The notes beneath the pieces are model-generated. The model did not search any database. It was not told where the DNA came from and saw nothing but the letters and a program-made list of their open reading frames with translations. Shown in pieces: positions 7,667 to 13,591 of a stretch of DNA of 31,656 bases. The translations under genes and the position numbers were made by a program. Each line of letters opens with the position of its first letter. Position 1 is the first letter of the stretch. The stretch comes from CAZKCI01 sp964551475 (lineage in GTDB: Bacteria; Auribacterota; Erginobacteria; Erginobacterales; CAZKCI01): NCBI GenBank assembly GCA_964551475.1, contig CAZKCI010000024.1, positions 1 through 31,656 on the forward strand, in the 5' to 3' direction.

Positions 7667-8018
7667 GTTCCTATGATATCCGCAATCGCCGTTTGTTTCA
7701 ACCCGCATTGTTCGCTCGCTCAGTTCTTCAGCCCGATAGCCAAGATAATCCTGATCCTATCATGCCCCTCTTCGGGGAACAAGTTCAGTCTCCCCCCCTT
7801 CTCGGATCGCCTTGACTTCCACTTCCAATCGGGGGATGCTTTTACCAGCAGTTCACCTTTCCGCCCCGGCGGGAGGCGGCGGGAGGACAGACTGGGGACA
7901 TGAGGTTCCGGCAAGACTGACCCGGCCATGGGCAGCGATGTCCGGCTGCGATTTTCCTATGCGACTTTAGCGCGGTCCGCGCGTCTGGATATTTATGTTT
8001 AACCATAAGGGGGGCGCC
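7667..8018. other. intergenic, no convincing gene
   Basis: About 350 nt between the divergent hicBA pair and the next secreted gene. A 69-codon minus-strand frame (7720-7929) is present, but it matches no family and has no ribosome site. It could be the decayed end of a lost gene. The promoters of both neighbours should lie here. Confidence 0.4.
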
Positions 8019-10484
8019 ATGAAGAAGATTGGCCGGCGGCTGCTGATGACTACGATCTCCACTCTGTTCTTCGGCTTAACGAACCCAGGACAGGCGGAAA
8101 CTACCGGCTTTGTATATAACGATTCTCTCTGTGTCGATCTTCACGTCGGCGCCGGCGGAGACGGCAGAAAATACGAGCTTTACCGGGATGGGAGTCTCGT
8201 CACCTCGATGCAGAACCAGACGAGCACCGGCGTGTTCTACAGCGATGTCCCCGGCCTCCGCAGCACGTATCACTACCAGGTCAAGTATTACACCTGGAAT
8301 GAGGGGGAGTCGCGCTGGGATGACGCCGGATCCTCGTCGCTAATTGATGTGGACACCTACTATGTCAACGGGTCCCTCCATAACAACAACGAATGGCAGG
8401 ACAAGCTGGGGCGGGGCCCCGTCTCCTGGACCTGGGGGACCACTGCGGTCGGCGACCTGGACATCTACGATGGGACGCTCGAGGTCGCGGATTCTCACGT
8501 CCTTTTCTGTCCCGACGAAACGGGGGAGGCCGGGACCCTCGACATCATGGCGCAGGGCCGCCTGCACGCCGAGGGCGCCGCCTTCTCCACGGCGAGCGGC
8601 GCTTTCTGCCAGGGACAGATAAGCTTCTGGAACCAGACCGAGCCCGCCGACCCGGTCATCGAATACGGCGCCTTGGGCGATGTGTATGTTACCTTCTCCG
8701 GCTGCACGGGGGTGGAGATCAGCAACAACGTCATGACCTCCGATACCACCCTCCAGTTCATCAACTGGGGAAACGGGAACCGGGTGATCAACAACCAGGG
8801 GGGAGGGCGAATCAGCCTCTTCAGCGCCGATATGCGCAACTGCCTCATCCAGGGGAACCAGGTGGACACGATAGATCCCTCCGGGAATGCGAACACGGTC
8901 AGGGGGAACCACTGCAGCCTGATCGACGTCTCCGGAGCGTCGGGGATCCAGATCCTGGAGAACGTCGTCGAGCCCGACCCGTCGCTCTCCGGGCATGATC
9001 GGATCAAGATCCACTACAACAGCACCGACATCACGATCCAGGACAACGATCTGCTCGGCGCGGCGGTGGAAATTGAAAGCTGTCAGGGGAACACTCTCCA
9101 AGGCAATACTTTCGTCGGGAGCGGCATCGAGCTCTGGGCCTCCGACACCAACGTGATCAAGCAGAACCGGATCACGGAGAATCCGGGGCTGGGCGTTAGG
9201 CTAGAGATTTCATCTTACAACAGCATCGAAAACAATGTCTTCGGCGATAACCCGGGCATTCCGATTCGGATCGGGGACGACTATAACCCCTCCAATTACA
9301 ACGTTGTCGCCTTCAACCACATCTACGGGGGTTCCGCCTATCCCTACCTTCCGGCGGGGATCGAGATCCACGGCGGCGAAGGCAACGGCGTGCACGAGAA
9401 CATCTCCGAGGATTATTACTACGGCGTTCTCATCGGCGCCGACGCCGCCAACACCTGGGTCTACAACAACCTTTTCCGGAACAACGAGGTGAACGCCGCG
9501 AACAACGGCGAGGGCACTATCTGGAACAAGCCGAAGACCGCGGTCATGAGCAATATCGTCGGCGGCCCTTACCTGGGAGGCAACTATTACGACGACTATT
9601 CCGGGACCGACGCCGACGGGGACAAGCTGGGGGACACGCCCTACGGCATCGACACCACCTCCGGATTCGCTTCCGCCACCGACCAGCTCCCCCTGATCTG
9701 GGTCTCCATGCCCTCGCCCACCCCGGGACCCACGCCGGAAACGATGAGCGTCGATTCCGGCGACTACGACGGCAACGGCACCTCGGAGATCGCCATCTTC
9801 CGGAGATCTTCGGGGATGTGGTCGGTGCGAAATCTCACGCGGGTCTACTTCGGAAACTCGACCGACGCGCTCGTCCCGGCGGATTACAACGGAGACGGGA
9901 CCAGCGATATCGCCATTTTCCGGGAGAACGGCGGGATGTGGTCGGTCCGGAATCTAACCCGCTTCTTTCTGGGGGGGACGGAGGACCAGCCCGTCCCGGG
10001 CGATTACAACGACGGCGGGATAGCGAAGGCGGGGATCTTCCGCCCGTCTTCGGGCCTGTGGTCGATCCGGAATCTGACCCGCGTGTATCTTGGCTCCGCC
10101 GGAGACGCCGTCATCCCCGGCTACTACAACGCCGACCACGCGAAGGACATCGCCATCTTCCGCGGGAGCGGGGGAATGTGGTCGGTGAGGAACATCACCC
10201 GGTTCTACTTCGGCGCGTCAACCGATGCCCTGGTCCCGGGTGACTATAACGGAGTGGGCAAGTGGGAAGGCGGTATCTTCCGCGGATCCACCGGTCTCTG
10301 GTCGATCCGGAACGTGACGCGGATATATCTGGGAAGTACCGGAGACTGGGCACTCCCTGCTGACTACAATGGGGACGGAGCAGATCATGCTGCCATCTTC
10401 CGGGATTCAGTCAGCCTCTGGTCAGTCCGGAACGTGACCCGTGTGTATTTTGGAGATTCAGGAGACATTCCGGTCACGCGGTAA
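8019..10484 (+). CDS. secreted NosD-like beta-helix protein with six-repeat C-terminal module
   Basis: 821 residues from ATG 8019, chosen because AAGGGGGG lies 5 nt upstream and a proper signal peptide follows (MKKIGRRLLMTTISTLFFGL). Residues ~30-120 form a beta-rich, possibly FN3-like domain. Residues ~170-550 are a parallel beta-helix with NosD/PbH1 rungs (ITIQDNDLLG, NVIKQNRITEN, NTWVYNNLFRNN) and the NosD-type end GGNYYDDYSGTDADGD. A very short PTPGPTP linker leads into six 40-residue repeats (581-821) ending GDIPVTR. Unlike the first, second and fourth secreted proteins, its tail contains no Cys. It is likely an extracellular carbohydrate-active or surface protein; no catalytic residues are identified. 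Confidence 0.85.
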   Translation: MKKIGRRLLMTTISTLFFGLTNPGQAETTGFVYNDSLCVDLHVGAGGDGRKYELYRDGSLVTSMQNQTSTGVFYSDVPGLRSTYHYQVKYYTWNEGESRWDDAGSSSLIDVDTYYVNGSLHNNNEWQDKLGRGPVSWTWGTTAVGDLDIYDGTLEVADSHVLFCPDETGEAGTLDIMAQGRLHAEGAAFSTASGAFCQGQISFWNQTEPADPVIEYGALGDVYVTFSGCTGVEISNNVMTSDTTLQFINWGNGNRVINNQGGGRISLFSADMRNCLIQGNQVDTIDPSGNANTVRGNHCSLIDVSGASGIQILENVVEPDPSLSGHDRIKIHYNSTDITIQDNDLLGAAVEIESCQGNTLQGNTFVGSGIELWASDTNVIKQNRITENPGLGVRLEISSYNSIENNVFGDNPGIPIRIGDDYNPSNYNVVAFNHIYGGSAYPYLPAGIEIHGGEGNGVHENISEDYYYGVLIGADAANTWVYNNLFRNNEVNAANNGEGTIWNKPKTAVMSNIVGGPYLGGNYYDDYSGTDADGDKLGDTPYGIDTTSGFASATDQLPLIWVSMPSPTPGPTPETMSVDSGDYDGNGTSEIAIFRRSSGMWSVRNLTRVYFGNSTDALVPADYNGDGTSDIAIFRENGGMWSVRNLTRFFLGGTEDQPVPGDYNDGGIAKAGIFRPSSGLWSIRNLTRVYLGSAGDAVIPGYYNADHAKDIAIFRGSGGMWSVRNITRFYFGASTDALVPGDYNGVGKWEGGIFRGSTGLWSIRNVTRIYLGSTGDWALPADYNGDGADHAAIFRDSVSLWSVRNVTRVYFGDSGDIPVTR

Positions 10485-10519
10485 AAACAGTCTGGGGTGG
10501 GGAAATAGGCCAAAAACGC

Positions 10520-10660
10520 GTGACATTTCGGTGACATTTTATATGCCGTTACCTGCATTTTGTGTCCGATACAAAGCAGGTGTTCCCGTCGGGAATTCCG
10601 GTAATCTCCTTCACGACAAGGGATTAGCAACCCTTCTACGTTCGATTCCGACGTTCGCCA
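10520..10660 (+). repeat. dispersed ~140-nt intergenic element, copy C
   Basis: It starts 35 nt after the stop of the NosD-like gene. The first ~50 nt are identical to copy B, including GCCGTTACCTGCATTTTGTG. Then come CCCGTCGGG, CCTT-CACGAC-AAGGG and the 3' end TTCGATTCCGACGTTCGCCA. The middle differs from A and B while the boxes are kept, which suggests structural constraint or repeated transfer. Confidence 0.7.
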
Positions 10661-10663
10661 ATA

Positions 10664-10692
10664 AAAGGATCCCCCGCCATGGGGGATCCTTT
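10664..10692 (+). terminator. hairpin after repeat copy C
   Basis: AAAGGATCCCCC pairs perfectly with 10681-10692 around a 5-nt loop. Its position is equivalent to the hairpins after copies A and B. The core resembles that of copy B, and the flanking bases have changed in complementary pairs. Confidence 0.7.
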
Positions 10693-10755
10693 GGGCATTT
10701 TATCCATTTCGGCAATCCCAAAACTCCCCCCGGATTCCCCTGGGGGGACAACGTA

Positions 10756-10830
10756 TCAGCCCACCGAGTCCGCCGGCAGTTGCCGCAGGATCGGCAGGTT
10801 GTCGCCGAAGTATATCGTCAGCTTGGCCAC
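10756..10830 (-). pseudogene. 5' stub of a DNA methyltransferase gene
   Basis: A GTG-started frame of 24 codons reads VAKLTIYFGDNLPILRQLP, then ADSVG and a stop. This matches the usual start of site-specific DNA methyltransferases (GDNL.IL..LP..SVDLIYIDPPFN) and stops just before the catalytic motif. GGAGG lies upstream of the GTG. It looks like a restriction-modification gene deleted almost completely, leaving only its beginning. Confidence 0.6.
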
Positions 10831-10898
10831 GGTCCTTCCCTCCGCTCCGGCCCACTATATCGGATGGAAGTTTGTTTCCCTACCCCGTTTCGAAAATG

Positions 10899-10907
10899 TG
10901 CTATATA
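10899..10907 (+). promoter_or_regulatory. extended -10 box of the first EEP gene
   Basis: TGCTATATA (10899-10907) lies 6 nt before the ATG at 10914 and no ribosome site fits between. If used, transcription would start at or next to the start codon, giving a leaderless mRNA. A similar TGCTATATT precedes the paralogue at 13592. Confidence 0.4.
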
Positions 10908-10913
10908 TATTTA

Positions 10914-13181
10914 ATGCGCTCCGCGAGAACCATCGTACCCTCCGCCCTGGCGCTCCTCCTGGGCATCCTCCTCACCTCCCCCGCCGCCGCCCTGCCGATC
11001 AAGATCATGGCCGCCAACCTGTCCAGCGGAACCGGGTCGGCCTATGAATCCCCGGGCATCCGCATCTTCCAGGGGCTCCAACCCGACGTGGTCCTGATCC
11101 AGGAGTTCAACTACGACTCGGGGAGTCTGGACGACCTCGTCGATCTGGCCTTCGGAACCGAGTATTACTACTCCGTCGAAGGAGACTCGGACAGCATTCC
11201 CAACGGCATTGTCAGCCGATGGCCGATCACCTCCTTCGGCGAATGGTCCTCCCCGGTCGTCAACCGGGACTTCGCCTGGGCGGTGATCGACATTCCGGGG
11301 GAGATCGACCTCCAGGCGGTCAGCGTCCACCTCCCCACCTCGAGTTCCGGCGATCGAAACACCGAGGCCGGGCTGCTCAAGACCTTGGTCGCCGACAATT
11401 TCAACTCCGCCTACTACATCGTGATCGGCGGAGACCTGAACACCGGCAGCACCGGGGAGTCCTGCATCGGCACTTTCAACACCTTCCTGGATGCCGATGA
11501 TCATCGTCCGGTCGACCAGGATGGGAACGACAACACCAACGAGCCCCGGGGAGAGCCCTACGACTGGGTAATGCCGAACGCAACCCTCGACGCCTACCAC
11601 GCCACATTGACCATCGGATCGAGCAGTTACCAGCAGGGTCTGGTCTTCGACAGCGCGGTCTACTCGCCCCTGACCGAGGTCTCGCCCGTGCAGTTCACTG
11701 ACTCCCATGTCAGCGGCATGCAGCACATGGGCGTGATGAAAACCTTTAACATCCCGGTCGGCCCCACGCCCACGCCGACCCCCTTCCTCCACCTGGCCAT
11801 CGACGAGGGATTCGACAACTTCCAGAACGGCGTCCGGCCGGGCGGATGGATCTTCACTAACTGCAACGCCAACTCCGACGCCTACACCGCGGCCGGCTAC
11901 TACGGCCGTTCCAGCCCTTCCGTAAAGTTCAACTCCAGCAGCGACAAGATCACCACCAAAACCTTTGTCGCCGACTCCACCAGCCTCCTCACCTTCTGGA
12001 TGAGGGGTCTCGGCATCGATACCACAAGCTCACTGCTCATCGAGGAGTTCTACTCCTCGGCCTGGAACTTGCTCACCGAATTCGACCACCTGCCCTCTGC
12101 GCAGAGAACCATGGGGCCGTATCCATTGAGCCTGGCCGCCACGCAACTGCGCTTCTCCTTTCAGCAAAGCTCCGGCGCCGTCGTTTTCGATGACGTCGTC
12201 GTCCCCGGACCGGTCACGCCCACGCCCACCGCCACCATCCCGACGCCGACGGCCACTCCTCCCACGCCCACGCCCACCGCCACCATCCCGACGCCCACGC
12301 CCACCCCGCCCACGCCCACGCCCACCGCCACCATCCCGACGCCGACCCCATCGCCGACAGCGACCGCCGCCCCCAGCCCGACACCGTCCGCCACCCCCTC
12401 GCCCACGCCCACCTGCGGGCCGAGCCTCGCTCTGGAGCAGGCCGTGATCGAGTCCGGAGACTATGACGGCGACGGGGCCGCCGACATCGCCGTCTTCCGC
12501 CCCGCGGACGGCCTCTGGTCGGTCCGGGACGTCACCCGCCTGAACTTCGGAAGCTCTTCCGACCAGCCCGCAAGCGGCGACTACGACGGCGACGGCACGG
12601 CCGAGATCGCCGTCTTCCGCCCCCTGACGGGCCTCTGGTCGGTCTCCGGACTCACCCGCGCCTTCTTCGGAGGTGCGGAGGACCGCGCCGCGCCGGCCGA
12701 CTACGACGGGAACGGCTCCTGTGACATCGGGATCTTCCGCGCCAACGGGGGTATGTGGTCGATCAGCTCCCTCACCCGTTTCTACTTCGGCGCAACCGGC
12801 GACTGGCCGATACCGGGGGATGGCGGCGGCGACGGTACGGCCGAGGCCGGCCTCTACCGCGCACCATCCGGACAGTGGATGGTCCGCGAACTCACCCGCT
12901 TCTACTTCGGCTCCTCATCCGACTGGCCGGTCGCCGGAAACTATAACGGCGGAGGAACGAACTCCTTCGGAGTCTTCCGCCCCTGCTCGGGGATGTGGGG
13001 ACTGCGGGATGCGACGCGGATCTACTTCGGAAACTGCTTCGACTGCCCGCGCACAGGAGATTTCAACGGGGACGGCACGGACGATCTCGGTATCTTCCGC
13101 GATTCGGCGGGGATGTGGTCGGTGCGGAGCCTGACCAGGGTATTCTTCGGATCCACGGGCGACATACCGGTGACGAGATAG
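10914..13181 (+). CDS. secreted EEP-family nuclease/phosphatase with six-repeat C-terminal module
   Basis: 755 residues from ATG 10914. The frame is open to 10872, but the start at 10914 gives a clean signal peptide (MRSARTIVPSALALLLGILL). Residues ~25-280 are an endonuclease/exonuclease/phosphatase (DNase I-like) domain with the catalytic set visible: AANLSSG (Asn), LIQEFN (Glu, metal), PNGIVSRWP, VSVHLP (His), GGDLNT (Asp/Asn), YDWVM and a final GMQHM (His). Residues ~285-430 form an extra beta-sandwich-like domain absent from the paralogue at 13592. A Pro/Thr linker contains three 16-residue tandem units, then six 40-residue repeats (515-755) carry the four-Cys pattern and end GDIPVTR. Likely an extracellular nuclease or phosphoesterase. 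Confidence 0.87.
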   Translation: MRSARTIVPSALALLLGILLTSPAAALPIKIMAANLSSGTGSAYESPGIRIFQGLQPDVVLIQEFNYDSGSLDDLVDLAFGTEYYYSVEGDSDSIPNGIVSRWPITSFGEWSSPVVNRDFAWAVIDIPGEIDLQAVSVHLPTSSSGDRNTEAGLLKTLVADNFNSAYYIVIGGDLNTGSTGESCIGTFNTFLDADDHRPVDQDGNDNTNEPRGEPYDWVMPNATLDAYHATLTIGSSSYQQGLVFDSAVYSPLTEVSPVQFTDSHVSGMQHMGVMKTFNIPVGPTPTPTPFLHLAIDEGFDNFQNGVRPGGWIFTNCNANSDAYTAAGYYGRSSPSVKFNSSSDKITTKTFVADSTSLLTFWMRGLGIDTTSSLLIEEFYSSAWNLLTEFDHLPSAQRTMGPYPLSLAATQLRFSFQQSSGAVVFDDVVVPGPVTPTPTATIPTPTATPPTPTPTATIPTPTPTPPTPTPTATIPTPTPSPTATAAPSPTPSATPSPTPTCGPSLALEQAVIESGDYDGDGAADIAVFRPADGLWSVRDVTRLNFGSSSDQPASGDYDGDGTAEIAVFRPLTGLWSVSGLTRAFFGGAEDRAAPADYDGNGSCDIGIFRANGGMWSISSLTRFYFGATGDWPIPGDGGGDGTAEAGLYRAPSGQWMVRELTRFYFGSSSDWPVAGNYNGGGTNSFGVFRPCSGMWGLRDATRIYFGNCFDCPRTGDFNGDGTDDLGIFRDSAGMWSVRSLTRVFFGSTGDIPVTR
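12216..12359 (+). repeat. three 48-nt tandem repeats in linker
   Basis: Three in-frame units (starting 12216, 12264 and 12312) each encode TPTPTATIPTPT plus four variable residues. The first 32 nt or so are near identical, pointing to recent slippage or unequal crossover that lengthened the linker. Confidence 0.75.
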
Positions 13182-13200
13182 AACGGAAACAGGAATCGCT

Positions 13201-13332
13201 TCACGCTCCCCGGCTGGTCAGCGCGCAGACCAGCGGCCGGCCGGGCGGGGCGTGCTCGAACAGGCAGCGGTTGCAGGAGACACAGGCGGCCTTGGCCGTA
13301 TCCCCGCTCCGCCAGCGGTCGACAAGGGCGGG
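13201..13332 (-). pseudogene. possible C-terminal remnant of an NADH:flavin oxidoreductase
   Basis: The minus-strand frame ends ALVDRWRSGDTAKAACVSCN then RCLFEHAPPGRPLVCAL. The 'W..GD...C.SCN.C' pattern resembles the C-terminus of old-yellow-enzyme-type oxidoreductases. Nothing upstream continues the gene, because low-complexity GGTAGAGG-type repeats (13330-13372) replace it. Only the tail remains, so the family call is tentative. Confidence 0.4.
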
Positions 13333-13379
13333 TAGAGGATAGAGGGTAGAGGGTGGAGGGTGGAGGATAGCTAAAAGAC

Positions 13380-13401
13380 GGCCTCCCGGAAACGGGAGGC
13401 C
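13380..13401 (-). terminator. hairpin with T-run on the minus strand
   Basis: A 9-bp GGCCTCCCG/CGGGAGGCC stem has a GAAA loop as read on the plus strand. The T-rich tail (GTCTTTTAG) is on the minus-strand side. It may also stop read-through from the secreted gene 200 nt upstream. Confidence 0.4.
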
Positions 13402-13414
13402 GGCGCCTAGATGG

Positions 13415-13507
13415 ACGAGATGGACGTAATGGACGCTATGGAAACAGCACAAAAGGAGCTTGTCCCCTGGTCCATCTTGTCCATCTAATCCATTACGTCC
13501 ATCTCGT
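13415..13507. repeat. 19-bp inverted repeat of TGGAC-rich sequence
   Basis: ACGAGATGGACGTAATGGA (13415-13433) is perfectly inverted at 13489-13507. The spacer contains further TCCATCTTGTCCATCTAATC-type units, giving a dispersed-repeat look. It lies between the two EEP genes. Confidence 0.7.
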
Positions 13508-13538
13508 ACATTCCATCGGTCCCATGGCCCGGCCGATT

Positions 13539-13572
13539 TTGCCGAGAACCCGGCTGGCGCTTATGCTATATT
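13539..13572 (+). promoter_or_regulatory. promoter of the second EEP gene
   Basis: TTGCCG (13539-13544), a 17-nt spacer and TATGCT (13562-13567) form one option. An overlapping extended -10 TGCTATATT (13564-13572) is the other. Both place the start 10-20 nt before the ATG at 13592. Confidence 0.5.
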
Positions 13573-13591
13573 GTAGAAGAATATAAACGCC

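Noticed and set aside
7720..7929. 69-codon minus-strand frame between hicB and the NosD-like gene
   Set aside because: No recognisable family, no ribosome site, and Arg/Lys/Pro composition typical of chance frames.
5446..10660. Copies A-C taken as tRNA genes
   Set aside because: The 3' ends resemble a T-arm plus acceptor strand, but there is no 5' acceptor or D-arm, and the T-stem does not pair in B and C.
5446..10660. Copies A-C taken as integron attC sites
   Set aside because: No convincing RYYYAAC/GTTRRRY pair at the ends and no overall palindrome; the only strong hairpin lies outside the conserved core.
12161..12412. Val/Gly-rich minus-strand frame (VGVGVG pattern), and the similar one at 1668-1919
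   Set aside because: These are the reverse complements of Pro/Thr linker coding repeats, not genes.
13321..13440. Short GGTAGAGG and ATGGACG tandem repeats as a CRISPR array
   Set aside because: Units are 5-12 nt with no regular 25-40-nt repeats and spacers, and there are no cas genes.
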